Part shown: piece by piece, positions 17,881-27,499 of the stretch | Numbering within the stretch: position 1 is the stretch's first letter | Layout: the number at the start of each line of letters is the position of its first letter | Origin: an uncultured Fastidiosipila sp. | GTDB taxonomy: Bacteria > Bacillota > Clostridia > Saccharofermentanales > Fastidiosipilaceae | DNA: 64,000 bases | Reading direction: 5' to 3' | Assembly: GCA_947253875.1 (NCBI GenBank) | Contig: CAMYAM010000008.1 | Coordinates: forward strand, 1-64,000 | Notes under the pieces: model-generated | What the model was told of the DNA's origin: nothing | Seen by the model: only the letters and a program-made list of their open reading frames with translations | Database searches by the model: none | Program-made: the position numbers and the translations under genes

Positions 17881-18903
17881 ATGTCAAAAAAATATGATTT
17901 AATTACGTTAGGTGAGTTATTAATTGACTTTACAATATCAAATGAGATTAAAGGTAATGCAAACCCTGAAACTGAAATTTATGCAGCCAATCCTGGTGGT
18001 GCTCCTGCAAACGTAGTTGCCTGCGCTCAGAAACTAGGATTAAGCACAGCATTTATAGGATCTGTGGGTGCTGATCACTTTGGTGAAGTTCTTATAAATA
18101 CACTTCAAACAATAAATATTGATACTTCTTTAATTCAAAAGACTGAAGAAGCATTCACTACCTTAGCTTTCGTATCATTGGACCAAAACGGTGATCGAGA
18201 GTTTAGCTTTGCAAGAAAACCTGGTGCAGATATGTTTATTAGACTTAACGAGGATAGCAAAAATGCACTAACTAATACTAATTTCTTCCATTTTGGCAGC
18301 ATCTCTCTAATTACTGAGCAAAGTCGTGAAGCAACTAGACTTGCTGTAAAAACAGCTAAAGATAATGGTGCTGTGATTAGCTTTGATCCAAATATAAGAT
18401 TGGATCTCTGGGATAGTCAGAAAAATCTTTTGGACCAAGTTCATTGGGGTTTCAAAAACGCTGATATAGTTAAATTAAGCGATGACGACCTAAATTGTCT
18501 AACTGATATACTTCCAGAAAATTATATAAGAGATCTCTTTAGTCATACTGATATTAAGTTGATACTCTATACCTCAGGTAAAGAAGGCTCTAAAGCTTAC
18601 TATTACGATCAAGTAACAAATGACTTACGTTTCGTTTTCAGAAAAAATGAATTTGAGATTAACGCTGTTGATACAACTGGAGCTGGAGATATTTTTACTG
18701 GTGCGTTCTTAAGCAGTTTAAACTTAGACCAATATAATAAAACTACTAACAGAGAAAACTTCCAAGAGTGGATTCTAGACTTCAAGGACCTGGAAAACCA
18801 CCTCGATTTCGCAAATAAATTTGCTGGATTATCAACTCTAAAACACGGCGGAATTCCAAGTATTCCAAGTAGTGAGGAGTTTAATGAGTTTTATAATGTT
18901 TAA
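17881..18903 (+). CDS. scrK: Fructokinase (PfkB/ribokinase family)
   Basis: The 340-residue kinase has the PfkB family layout: N-terminal GELLIDF, NPGGAPANVVA sugar-binding region, and C-terminal DTTGAGDIFTGAF, whose Asp in GAGD is the catalytic base. The pattern matches fructokinases that phosphorylate fructose released by sucrose hydrolysis. The ATG at 17881 follows the GH32 stop by one base; AAAAAGG lies inside the preceding gene end. An ATG at 17872 is too close to that site. Cotranscription with GH32 makes fructose the logical substrate. Confidence 0.85.
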   Translation: MSKKYDLITLGELLIDFTISNEIKGNANPETEIYAANPGGAPANVVACAQKLGLSTAFIGSVGADHFGEVLINTLQTINIDTSLIQKTEEAFTTLAFVSLDQNGDREFSFARKPGADMFIRLNEDSKNALTNTNFFHFGSISLITEQSREATRLAVKTAKDNGAVISFDPNIRLDLWDSQKNLLDQVHWGFKNADIVKLSDDDLNCLTDILPENYIRDLFSHTDIKLILYTSGKEGSKAYYYDQVTNDLRFVFRKNEFEINAVDTTGAGDIFTGAFLSSLNLDQYNKTTNRENFQEWILDFKDLENHLDFANKFAGLSTLKHGGIPSIPSSEEFNEFYNV

Positions 18904-18956
18904 AATTGATATTTTAGGTTTCTCTAAAAACTAACATTATAATTTACAACATTAAA

Positions 18957-18990
18957 TAACGGCTTGAAGATTAAAATCTTCAAGCCGTTA
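18957..18990. terminator. Bidirectional hairpin between fructokinase and alpha-galactosidase genes
   Basis: A long perfect stem of about 15-16 bp (TAACGGCTTGAAGATT and its complement) lies between two convergent genes. The following T run is weak on both strands, so termination strength is uncertain. Confidence 0.65.
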
Positions 18991-19017
18991 TTAATCTCAT
19001 ATATTTAGCAGCATCAA

Positions 19018-21255
19018 TTACATCTTTTCTGCTACGTACCAAACTGCATCATAATTTCTACTTGCTTGTTCAATCTTTAACCCAGCTGTTTCTAGATCAG
19101 CAGCTTTATACTCTCCTAGAACTTGTCTACCTTCTCCATTATATAAAGTTAGTTTGTAGGTCGCGTTTCTATCTAAGCCTTGCCATCTAATTAACTTTGG
19201 CAGTCTGCCTGTCATTAAATCCTTATAAACAACTACTAAGATAGCATTGTTTTTGCTCTTATCTACCATCTCCCACGCAGTTATGTATTTATCCTCATAC
19301 GGATCAATAATTCTGTAATAATCACCCTTTTGAACTGTTTCCCAGTATTCGTTATAAAAACTAATAAACTTCTTGGTAAATTCTTGCTCCGCCTCAGTGA
19401 GAGTATTCAGATCTAGCTCATAACCAAATGCACCCTGCAATGCTGTAGCAGCTCTTGTACTAATTGGCACAACTCTCTGGTTCTGGTGATTAGGAACAGC
19501 AGAAACATGTGCAGAAATAGTTGATAAAGGATAGAAGAATGAAGTTCCATGTTGAATTCTAGTTCTATCTATTGCATCAGTATTATCACTTGTCCATATC
19601 TGAGGTGTATAGTACAACATACCTAGGTCAAATCTTCCACCACCACCACTGCAGCCTTCAACCAATAAATCAGGATAGTTATCCAATAAATGCTGGAATA
19701 CACGGTATACACCAAGTACATATCGATGTGACACCTCTCCCTGTCTATCTGCTGGTAATACCGCACTATATAAATCAAATAATGATCTATTCATATCCCA
19801 TTTCAAATATGAAATATTACCTGATTGAAGTACATTATCTAATGCCTCTATAGCAAAATCTTGCACATCTTTTCTACTAAAATCTAACACCAACTGTGTT
19901 CTCGCACGCACTGGGGACTTTCCTGGTATCGCTAATGCCCACTCAGGATGTGTTCTGTACAAATCACTATCCTCATTAACCATCTCTGGTTCCATCCAAA
20001 TACCAAAATCTAAACCAAGTTCATTAACCTCTTTAGCCAAATCTCCTAAAGTACCACCTAGTTTAGCTTCATTAGGGATCCAGTCACCTAGACCTGATAT
20101 ATCTAAATCACGCTTGCCAAACCAACCATCATCTAAGACAAAAAGATCAAAGTTCAATTCTTTAGCTTTTCTTACAATCTCTAGAATTTTATCTTTAGTA
20201 AAATCAAAGTATGTAGCTTCCCAGTTGTTTACTAATACAGGTCTACGTTTGTTAACCCAATTACTCTTGATTAAGTTGTTATTTACAGCATTATGTAAGT
20301 TCCTGCTTAGTTCACCTCTACCATTACTGCTATATGAAAGAGCTAATTCTGGAGTTTCAAAACTTTCTCCTGCTTTTAGCTTCCAGTTAAAGTTACTATC
20401 ATCTATACCTGCGACTACTCTTATCTGTCCAAGCTGATCTTTTTCGCAAGATATATTAAATCCACCACTATAAACCAAACTGATACCATAGGCTTCACCA
20501 ACAAGCTCTGTAGTATCTTTACCCTGAAGTATTATACTTGGGTTGTGCTGATGACTTGATGTACCTCTAGTACTTCTCACTTGGAAAATATTTCTACCTA
20601 GCTCAGTAATCTCTGCGTTTCTCTCACCTGTGTGTTGTCCTGGTAAATGCAAAACTTCGAAATCAGAATATACAAAGTCAAGGGCAGCAGAAGCAAAGTT
20701 CTTAATAAAAACGGTTTCACTAGTTTCATTAATCAACTTTGCTGATCTAGTAATTAAATCAAACTCTGGAAATACTGAATAATATAATTCTAATTTTAAT
20801 TCAGAAAATCTGTCCTTAAGAGTTATTACTAATGTTTCTGCTTCATTATCTTCACGACTCCAAAAGTGAGGTTGACCTTCTAAATTATACTTTCCTGAGT
20901 AAAACTCATGCGAAGAATATCTAAAATCTGTCCCTCTAGTGCCATTTTCCCAAAGTACGTCCAAAGCATTAATTCTAAAATCACCAGTTCCATATTGAGG
21001 AAACTCCTGAGGTAAGGTATCAAATGAATAAGTCTTGTCAGTACTCCTATCTCCAGGATTACCTGAAAACCCTACATCCATGTGAGTGAAAATATAAGAA
21101 TAATCTGAACCTACTGTTTTCTCTCCATACCATGTATGTAACAAAGACTTATTTTCATCTACTTTCATTTGATAAGTACTTTTATTCGAATTAATAGTGA
21201 AGGTATTATCCTTGTCATTATAAATTATGTATTTAGAATTGTTTAATAATTGCAT
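19018..21255 (-). CDS. aga: GH36 alpha-galactosidase (operon copy)
   Basis: The 745-residue enzyme has the GH36 arrangement: N-terminal beta-sandwich, (beta/alpha)8 barrel and C-terminal domain. LKWDMNR carries the nucleophile Asp487; SDNTDA carries acid/base Asp557, 70 residues later as in characterised bacterial GH36 enzymes. CSGGGGRFD is also present. It removes alpha-1,6-galactose from melibiose, raffinose and stachyose in the cytoplasm; no signal peptide is present. AAGGAG precedes the ATG. It is the last gene of the ROK-headed operon, so the operon would import raffinose and release galactose plus sucrose for the phosphorylase. A close paralogue lies at 45934-48168. Confidence 0.92.
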   Translation of the reverse strand: MQLLNNSKYIIYNDKDNTFTINSNKSTYQMKVDENKSLLHTWYGEKTVGSDYSYIFTHMDVGFSGNPGDRSTDKTYSFDTLPQEFPQYGTGDFRINALDVLWENGTRGTDFRYSSHEFYSGKYNLEGQPHFWSREDNEAETLVITLKDRFSELKLELYYSVFPEFDLITRSAKLINETSETVFIKNFASAALDFVYSDFEVLHLPGQHTGERNAEITELGRNIFQVRSTRGTSSHQHNPSIILQGKDTTELVGEAYGISLVYSGGFNISCEKDQLGQIRVVAGIDDSNFNWKLKAGESFETPELALSYSSNGRGELSRNLHNAVNNNLIKSNWVNKRRPVLVNNWEATYFDFTKDKILEIVRKAKELNFDLFVLDDGWFGKRDLDISGLGDWIPNEAKLGGTLGDLAKEVNELGLDFGIWMEPEMVNEDSDLYRTHPEWALAIPGKSPVRARTQLVLDFSRKDVQDFAIEALDNVLQSGNISYLKWDMNRSLFDLYSAVLPADRQGEVSHRYVLGVYRVFQHLLDNYPDLLVEGCSGGGGRFDLGMLYYTPQIWTSDNTDAIDRTRIQHGTSFFYPLSTISAHVSAVPNHQNQRVVPISTRAATALQGAFGYELDLNTLTEAEQEFTKKFISFYNEYWETVQKGDYYRIIDPYEDKYITAWEMVDKSKNNAILVVVYKDLMTGRLPKLIRWQGLDRNATYKLTLYNGEGRQVLGEYKAADLETAGLKIEQASRNYDAVWYVAEKM

Positions 21256-21277
21256 TTTATCTCCTTAATCTAAAATT

Positions 21278-21308
21278 AGGGACAATGATTTACTCAATCA
21301 TCATCCCT
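21278..21308 (-). other. Hairpin between sucrose phosphorylase and alpha-galactosidase genes
   Basis: AGGGA...TCCCT with an inner ATGAT/ATCAT forms an imperfect stem in the 73-base gap. No strong T run follows, so it may stabilise or attenuate the message instead of ending it. Confidence 0.4.
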
Positions 21309-21328
21309 ATAAAAATCAAATATTTTAG

Positions 21329-22783
21329 CTAAATCTTAAATACTTCTTCTTTTCCAGATTCAGAAGTAATAATTCTCGCTTCTAAGCTATTCAAATCAAT
21401 CTCCAACTTAGTGTCATATTTGTCAAAAATATTTGTCCAAATTAATTCCAGTTTATTTTCAGAATAGGCAACACTGAAGCTTCCTTCGTAGAACTTATTA
21501 TTATTCCTAAATTCAATCAATTTTAGAATTCTTTGTGTACGCTCTCTTTGCAAAGCTTCACGTATGTCAGCTCTACTGTAATTTCTTCTGTTTAATTCGC
21601 GACCATCACCTGTTCTTTCATATTCAGGATAGTCATGAACACCACCGAAAATCCCTTCATAATAAACTTGTGGAATTCCAGGAACAAACAATTGAATAGC
21701 TCTGGCTATTACAAATGAATCATCATCTTCACCTAATAGTGAATAAAGAGTTCCGCAGATCTGATGTACGTTTGGAGCATTTTCATAAGCTTTCTCTGTT
21801 GAGTGCAGTTCTGTAAATTTAGCCCCATTTCTCTCAGTGATATTAACCACTTCAACCATATCTGCTTCGTTCAAGATGCCATTCATATCAGGTTGAACAG
21901 GAATACCATCATGGCAGTCAATTAAAGTTACCCAATCATCTGGTCGATCTGGGTCTTCAAGTAATTTAACTAAGAGTTTTGCATCTTTAATCAATAATGC
22001 CTCTAAAATCGCATATGAGATTAAGAAGTCATAGTTTTGATATTTCTTCTGAGCTAGTTTTCTCATATCCTTTAATGGTGCATGAATCTCGTGCAATATC
22101 TTGATACCAGCCTTATTAGCTTCAGCCTCAATCCAATTCATGAATTCATATATTTCAGGTTCTACAAAGAAGCAAGAAGTTCCTGGTTTCTTAACCGCAT
22201 ACGCTATGGCATCCATTCTTAGTTCTTTTAATCCCTTTGAAGCAAAGAACTCAAATAGATCTTTGTAATAATTTCTAACAATATCTGTATTTATATCAAC
22301 ATCTAACTGTTCTGACGGATCTTGTCCACCAAAAGTTGTCCATATCCTTATTGTCTCGCCATTTGCTAATTTATAATCAGACCATGGACGTTTTCTTCTA
22401 AGCACAAGATTTTTAATATCATCTGCACTTGGTTCATTCTTACCAAAGATTTTTTCTGGAGTTAAGAAGAAGTCTTTGTACTCAGATTTATCACCATTCT
22501 CTAAGTAATCCTTAAACATCTTGGATTGAGCTGAGACATGGTTAACCATAAAATCTAAGGTCAAATCATACTTTTCAGCGATTCTACTTATATCTTCCCA
22601 ATTTCCAAATCTTGGATCTATTTGTTTATAGTCGATTGGAGCAAACCCTCTATCTCCTGAGGAAGGATATGGTGGCAAAATATGAACTCCAGAGAAGATA
22701 CCTTTAAAATCTTCTTCTAAGACTTGTTCTAATTCTTTTAGATTTCCACCCAAAGAGTCTGGGTATGTGATTAATTTTGTCAT
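21329..22783 (-). CDS. gtfA: Sucrose phosphorylase family enzyme (GH13_18)
   Basis: The 484-residue protein resembles GtfA: TYPDSLGGNLKEL, GVHILPPYPSSGDRGFAPIDY, FMVNHVS, ELRMDAIAYAVKK with the nucleophile Asp, HEIHAP with the acid/base Glu, and DCHDGIP with the third carboxylate. Family enzymes split sucrose with phosphate into glucose-1-phosphate and fructose. GH13_18 also contains sucrose-6-phosphate, glucosylglycerol and related phosphorylases, so specificity is inferred from context. It lies between the sugar permeases and alpha-galactosidase, as in the msm operon of Streptococcus mutans. The sucrose released from raffinose is its expected substrate. Confidence 0.82.
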   Translation of the reverse strand: MTKLITYPDSLGGNLKELEQVLEEDFKGIFSGVHILPPYPSSGDRGFAPIDYKQIDPRFGNWEDISRIAEKYDLTLDFMVNHVSAQSKMFKDYLENGDKSEYKDFFLTPEKIFGKNEPSADDIKNLVLRRKRPWSDYKLANGETIRIWTTFGGQDPSEQLDVDINTDIVRNYYKDLFEFFASKGLKELRMDAIAYAVKKPGTSCFFVEPEIYEFMNWIEAEANKAGIKILHEIHAPLKDMRKLAQKKYQNYDFLISYAILEALLIKDAKLLVKLLEDPDRPDDWVTLIDCHDGIPVQPDMNGILNEADMVEVVNITERNGAKFTELHSTEKAYENAPNVHQICGTLYSLLGEDDDSFVIARAIQLFVPGIPQVYYEGIFGGVHDYPEYERTGDGRELNRRNYSRADIREALQRERTQRILKLIEFRNNNKFYEGSFSVAYSENKLELIWTNIFDKYDTKLEIDLNSLEARIITSESGKEEVFKI

Positions 22784-22857
22784 TTCTTACCTCTTTTAAT
22801 CATATTTTTAAAAAGTATAAATCCACTTTTTTTATTAAGCTAATAAACTTTCACTTA

Positions 22858-23703
22858 TTATCCTTTTACTGCGCCTGCAACAACTCCGGATAAGACTTGC
22901 TTTTGCAATAATAAGTACAGCACTATAACAGGAATTGCTACCATAACTAAAGCACCCATGATTAATCCTAAGTCTGATGAATAGGTACCATAGAACTGTT
23001 GAGTTGCAATTGGCAATGTCCATAGACCTTTTCTAGTCAAGACTAATGTTGGTAACAAAAAGTCATTCCAGATACTTACAGAATACAGTGTAGCTACAGT
23101 TGCAGTGATAGGTTTCAACAATGGTAAAACAATTCTAAAGAATGTTTGGTAAATATTTGCACCATCTATAGTTGCAGCTTCTTCCAACGATACTGGAACA
23201 CTAGTAGCTATATAACTTCTAAACATAAATATTGCCATAGATACTGAAAAACCTGTATGCATCAAGATTAAAGTAATTCTTCTATTTAGCAAGTTCAACT
23301 GAGCTCCATAGACTGATACCAAAGGGATCATTAAAACTTGGAAAGGAATTACCATTGAGGCTAGCATTAATGAGTAGAAAAATTTATTAACTTTCCATTG
23401 TTTTCTAGCAAATATATATGCAGCCAATGATGAGGTTAATATAATCAAGCATACACTTGATACCGTAATAATTAAGGAATTCAAGAATGTTCTAGGGAAA
23501 ATCATTTTCCTGAAAGCTTCCGTATAGTTTCTAGCCGACCAACCTTGACTACCTATAAAAGATAATGGCTCAGCAACTATATCTCTTCTTACCTTAAATG
23601 AGTTAATTAAAATTACATAAATTGGATAGATAAATATCGCTAAAAGTATCAATAATAGTAAGAAAGTTAAAACATTTCTTACGAGAGTATTTTTATTTTT
23701 CAT
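22858..23703 (-). CDS. msmG: Sugar ABC transporter permease (MsmG-like)
   Basis: The 281-residue protein has six predicted membrane helices and the EAA loop (EEAATIDGANIYQTFFRIVLPLLKP) that contacts the ATPase. This is the pattern of the second permease of CUT1 oligosaccharide importers. Its ATG overlaps the stop of the first permease (TAATG), with GGAGG in the preceding gene, so the two are translationally coupled. No ATPase gene follows; a shared MsmK-type ATPase elsewhere is expected. Confidence 0.87.
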   Translation of the reverse strand: MKNKNTLVRNVLTFLLLLILLAIFIYPIYVILINSFKVRRDIVAEPLSFIGSQGWSARNYTEAFRKMIFPRTFLNSLIITVSSVCLIILTSSLAAYIFARKQWKVNKFFYSLMLASMVIPFQVLMIPLVSVYGAQLNLLNRRITLILMHTGFSVSMAIFMFRSYIATSVPVSLEEAATIDGANIYQTFFRIVLPLLKPITATVATLYSVSIWNDFLLPTLVLTRKGLWTLPIATQQFYGTYSSDLGLIMGALVMVAIPVIVLYLLLQKQVLSGVVAGAVKG

Positions 23704-24587
23704 TATGCTTTAACCTCCATCTTCTGTCCTATTTTAGCGTGAGTCAAAGCGACTATTGCAACTAAGGCAAATAATGTAAACGCTTCAGTTTGACCTAAAC
23801 CATATTTCTTAGCTGAGAAAGCTTGATCATAAACATACATAGGAGCAAGCTTGGTTTCACCAAATGGTCCACCCTCTGTCAAGGACAAGTTGACATCATA
23901 TGTAACAAAACATCTAGTAATAGCAAGGAATATACAAATTGTGAATGTTCCTACCATCATAGGAATTGTAATCCTAAATAAAGTATCAGTCTTGTTACAT
24001 CCATCGATTAATGAGGCTTCTTTTAGCTCTTCAGGTACTGAAGTTAATCCTGCAGCATAAATAATCATTAAATATCCAGAAAGTTGCCATACTGTTACTA
24101 TAATTAAAGCCCACATAGCTGTATCAGGACTAGATAACCAAGACTTCTTCAATACTTCAATTCCAAATATCTGTCCTATAGCTGGTAAAGCATTCTTAAA
24201 AACAAACTGCCAAATATAACCTAATACAATTCCACCAATCAAATTAGGAGTGAAGAAAGTTGTTCTAAATGCATTACGTCCCCTAAAAGGTACTGATACT
24301 AACAATGCTAATAGAAAACCTAAAATGTTAGATAGTAGAACTGACCAAAATGCAAATGTTACAGTTCTTCCCATAGATACCCAGAAGCTCTTATCTGCAA
24401 TCATGTCTTTATAGTTTTGCAGACCAACTAAATTATAATGATTGCTGATTCCATCCCAGTTTGTAAATGTCAAAAATATACCAAAGATAAAAGGTACTAA
24501 AACAACCATCGTAAATAAAAATACTGCTGGACCTGCAAAGCTTATAAATTCAATAAAACTTTCAAATCTATTTTTTGTCTTTTTCAT
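23703..24587 (-). CDS. msmF: Sugar ABC transporter permease (MsmF-like)
   Basis: The 294-residue protein has six predicted membrane helices and the EAA motif (EELKEASLIDGCNKTDTLF), as in the first permease of CUT1 importers. ATG 24587 is chosen because AGGA lies eight bases upstream; the longer start at 24614 has no ribosome site and overlaps an intergenic hairpin. It pairs with the next gene to form the membrane channel for raffinose-type sugars. Confidence 0.87.
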   Translation of the reverse strand: MKKTKNRFESFIEFISFAGPAVFLFTMVVLVPFIFGIFLTFTNWDGISNHYNLVGLQNYKDMIADKSFWVSMGRTVTFAFWSVLLSNILGFLLALLVSVPFRGRNAFRTTFFTPNLIGGIVLGYIWQFVFKNALPAIGQIFGIEVLKKSWLSSPDTAMWALIIVTVWQLSGYLMIIYAAGLTSVPEELKEASLIDGCNKTDTLFRITIPMMVGTFTICIFLAITRCFVTYDVNLSLTEGGPFGETKLAPMYVYDQAFSAKKYGLGQTEAFTLFALVAIVALTHAKIGQKMEVKA

Positions 24588-24604
24588 ATTTATATTCCTA
24601 TAAT

Positions 24605-24634
24605 ATTGCCCCATATTGAATAATATGAGGCAAT
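24605..24634 (-). other. Intra-operon hairpin after the binding-protein gene
   Basis: A stem of about 12 pairs with one mismatch (ATTGCC-CATATT with AATATG-GGCAAT) is not followed by a T run. In many ABC importers such a hairpin protects the 3' end of the binding-protein message and gives it higher expression than the permeases. Confidence 0.55.
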
Positions 24635-24644
24635 AAATACTTAA

Positions 24645-25964
24645 TTATTTTTGTTTTTGCCAGTAAGCTTCTATCGCTTTAGCAAATTCGTTTCTATCAA
24701 TATTTTTTGCCAAGTATTTTTGGAATTCTGCTCCCATTTCTTTCCAGTGGTCACCTGGGTAGAAAGGATATCCATCAATCAAAGCATTATTTTGTGCGTA
24801 TTTCTGAACTGAAGCACTTAATGGGTTTGTTACTTCTAATGTATTATTGCTAAATGCTGGTACTAATTGACATTCATCAACTATGAATTTTTGTCCTTCT
24901 TCATCGTAAACAAGCCAGTTCAACCATTCTAAAGCTGCTTTTTGTTGAGCTTCTGTACTGAACTCTTTGTCAATCATAATTCTCTTACTTGCACTACCAG
25001 TTAATTTATCTGCTACACCATTTTCAGTGTTATTTTGTGGAATTGGCATAACTCCATATTCAAATTTATCTGATGCAGCATCTTTCATCTCAGCCCAAGC
25101 CCAGTTTCCATTAAACCAGAAACCAACTTCACCTTCAGCTAATGCAATAGCGTTTCTATCATAATCAGCTGCCATAGGATCTTCTTTATTCATATTGTAT
25201 TTTGCTAATAAGTCAAAAGTATCCATTAGAGAATTATATCTTGTATTCTCAGCTAAATTGGCTTTACCAGCTTTTAATTCGTCGATGAATTTTGAAGCAT
25301 CTTCTACATCTTTACCAACTTGCTCATATACTGAGCATAAGTAGTGTCCACCTAAAGACCAATCTTCTTTATTTAAAGCAACAGGTGATTCCATTCCTCC
25401 AGCGACTAATTTTTCTAAAATTTCAGCTAACTGATCCATAGTATTTACGCTTTCAGGATCAAATTTTTCACCAGTTACCTTTTCAATAGCTGTCTTATTG
25501 TACATCAAGCCTCTTGCTTCAATACAAAATGGGAAAGCAATTACTTGACCATTATCATTTACTACACCATATTCTTTAGCTCCGGAAATCTCTGTCCATT
25601 TTTCATTAGATAAGTCTAGAGTTTTTTCCTCTAACATATAAATGTCTTGAACGTCTCCCATGAATAAAGTAGGCGCTTCACCTGAAGCATAACGTCTTGA
25701 AATTTCTTGAGATGGAGAGTCAACTCCTGTAACTAAAATTTCAAATTCGATATTATGTTTCTTACCATACTCTTCTGCCATTTTTTCCATTTGTGGTTGG
25801 ATCTCAGCTTTAGAGTTCAAGATTGAAATTCTTACTTTGTCTCCTGTTGAACCTGACTTTCCAGCTTCACCTGAAGACCCTGTACCTTCGTTTGGTGCAC
25901 TACAAGCTACTAAACCTAGCGCCATTACACCTGCTAAAAGAAAACTTCCTATTTTCTTATTCAT
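24645..25964 (-). CDS. msmE: Sugar-binding lipoprotein of ABC importer (MsmE-like)
   Basis: The 439-residue protein has a lipoprotein signal peptide (LVAC, Cys21), a Gly/Ser-rich linker and the family 1 extracellular solute-binding fold, with features such as GEVGFWFNGNWAW and a C-terminal PGDHWKEMG. It would capture raffinose, melibiose or related sugars at the membrane and deliver them to MsmF/MsmG. It lies 43 bases after the ROK gene, consistent with one operon. Ligand identity is inferred from the downstream alpha-galactosidase and sucrose phosphorylase. Confidence 0.87.
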   Translation of the reverse strand: MNKKIGSFLLAGVMALGLVACSAPNEGTGSSGEAGKSGSTGDKVRISILNSKAEIQPQMEKMAEEYGKKHNIEFEILVTGVDSPSQEISRRYASGEAPTLFMGDVQDIYMLEEKTLDLSNEKWTEISGAKEYGVVNDNGQVIAFPFCIEARGLMYNKTAIEKVTGEKFDPESVNTMDQLAEILEKLVAGGMESPVALNKEDWSLGGHYLCSVYEQVGKDVEDASKFIDELKAGKANLAENTRYNSLMDTFDLLAKYNMNKEDPMAADYDRNAIALAEGEVGFWFNGNWAWAEMKDAASDKFEYGVMPIPQNNTENGVADKLTGSASKRIMIDKEFSTEAQQKAALEWLNWLVYDEEGQKFIVDECQLVPAFSNNTLEVTNPLSASVQKYAQNNALIDGYPFYPGDHWKEMGAEFQKYLAKNIDRNEFAKAIEAYWQKQK

Positions 25965-26007
25965 AACAATTCCTCCAAATTCTTTTTTAATTATTAAAAT
26001 TAAAAAC

Positions 26008-27237
26008 TTAATTATTAATTATTTGGCTAAGCAAATGTGTATTTCGCAATAAATTATCAATTGCAACACTTGCCGCCCCTAGAAGTATCCTGTCAACACT
26101 TTTATCTGCATATCTGATGATTACGTGCTCTTCATTACCGTTAAAAGCTCTTTCACTGACTACGCTCCTAATCTTATCAAGGACCAAGTCACCACCATTT
26201 GACATTACATCTCCAATAATTATTTCGTCTGGTGCGTAAGCATTAACAAGGTTTACCACGCCATAGCCCATATATTCAGCTACCTCTTTTGCAAGAGATA
26301 CACATAAGTCATCACCTTTGGCAGCATTTTCGAAAATATCTTGAGCTTTGAAGTTTTTAATAAAATTCAAAGCTGAGTTAGGAAACTTATGTAATAACTG
26401 CTCTGCTTTTCTTACAAATTGCAGTGATGAACAATATAGTTCAAGACAGCCATAGTTCCCGCATCTACACTTTTCGCCATCAAAATTAATACTAATATGT
26501 CCTACTTCTGCAGCAGTACCGTTTTTGCCAAGAAGCATTTTGCCGTCAGATATAATACCTGCACCAACACCCTCACCTACTAGGTAATATGCTATTGTTT
26601 TTTTATCTGCATACAGGTCTTCACTGGTCAACCACTCGGCCATAACTCCTGAGTTAGCATCGTGTATTAAGTATACAGGAACCTCTATGTTTAATTCTAA
26701 AAGTCCAGATAAGTTAACTTCACTAAATGAGTCAAGATCTGTTAAACCTATAATTTTGTTTGTTTCGTTATCAAATGGTCCAGGAACAGCTATACCGACT
26801 GCAGCAATTTTTTTATCTGAATTTACATATTCTAGAATTTTACTGGAAATTAACTCCACAAGTTCTGTATCAGGTTTTAGCTTACTAATATCAATCACTT
26901 TTTGACTTATTAGTTCACTTGATAAAGAAAAGATACCAATCCTTAGTCCTCTTCTACTTAACTTAATCGCTAAAACATTAAATTCAGAAGCATTAACTTC
27001 TAGTCCTTCAGCTTTTCTTCCCATTTTGCCTGAAACTCTGCCAACGCTTTTCAACAAATCAAGTTCAATTAACTTATTGGTTATTTTAGAAATTGCAGCA
27101 CCTGTCAAACCTGTATAACTAGATATTTGAGCTCGAGTGATGCCTGGATTCTTATACACCAATTGCATGATTCTGCCCCTATTCATGTTCTGCAGATCAA
27201 ACTTATTTACAACATTTTTATCTCGATTTGTATTCAT
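26008..27237 (-). CDS. ROK-family transcriptional repressor (XylR/NagC-like)
   Basis: The 409-residue protein has an N-terminal winged helix-turn-helix (about residues 18-70, ITRAQISSYTGLTGAAISKITNKL) joined to a ROK sugar-kinase fold. The fold contains the zinc motif CRCGNYGCLE (about residues 253-262) and GEGVGAGII. ROK repressors release DNA when bound to a sugar. It is the first gene of the leftward binding protein/permease/phosphorylase/galactosidase operon. An operator-like palindrome lies 31 bases before its start, suggesting autoregulation. The same palindrome precedes the GH32 and first GH13 genes. Inducer unknown; the operon suggests raffinose, melibiose or a breakdown product. Confidence 0.85.
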   Translation of the reverse strand: MNTNRDKNVVNKFDLQNMNRGRIMQLVYKNPGITRAQISSYTGLTGAAISKITNKLIELDLLKSVGRVSGKMGRKAEGLEVNASEFNVLAIKLSRRGLRIGIFSLSSELISQKVIDISKLKPDTELVELISSKILEYVNSDKKIAAVGIAVPGPFDNETNKIIGLTDLDSFSEVNLSGLLELNIEVPVYLIHDANSGVMAEWLTSEDLYADKKTIAYYLVGEGVGAGIISDGKMLLGKNGTAAEVGHISINFDGEKCRCGNYGCLELYCSSLQFVRKAEQLLHKFPNSALNFIKNFKAQDIFENAAKGDDLCVSLAKEVAEYMGYGVVNLVNAYAPDEIIIGDVMSNGGDLVLDKIRSVVSERAFNGNEEHVIIRYADKSVDRILLGAASVAIDNLLRNTHLLSQIINN

Positions 27238-27267
27238 GCATTCATTCTAAACTTAGCCTTGTCATTC

Positions 27268-27286
27268 GTCAACTGAGTTAACTAAT
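27268..27286 (-). promoter_or_regulatory. Putative ROK-repressor operator, site 2
   Basis: On the minus strand it reads ATTA plus GTTAACT-C-AGTTGAC, differing from site 1 in two bases, one in an arm and the spacer. It sits just upstream of the ROK gene. Confidence 0.55.
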
Positions 27287-27383
27287 AGGACGATTATTCT
27301 ACATTACTGCCAATTTTTAAGCTTGTTCATTGTGCACTTTAACAATAGAATTATCATCCTTTAACTAAAACAGTCGTTTTATG

Positions 27384-27402
27384 ATTAACAAAGTTAACTA
27401 AT
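27384..27402 (-). promoter_or_regulatory. Putative ROK-repressor operator, site 3
   Basis: On the minus strand it reads ATTA plus GTTAACT-T-TGTTAAT, matching site 1 except at the end of one arm. It lies about 100 bases before the first GH13 gene, between the divergent ROK and GH13 transcripts. Confidence 0.5.
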
Positions 27403-27499
27403 AAAGCTGGCTCTCATTCCAATTAAAGAAAAACCTTTAGTATTAAATCAATAAATTGTTTATCATGTAAATTAATAAAACAATTTTCGGAGGTTTAAT

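Noticed and set aside
23703..24614. Longer start (24614) of the first sugar permease
   Set aside because: It has no ribosome site and lies inside the intergenic hairpin; ATG 24587 has AGGA at good spacing.
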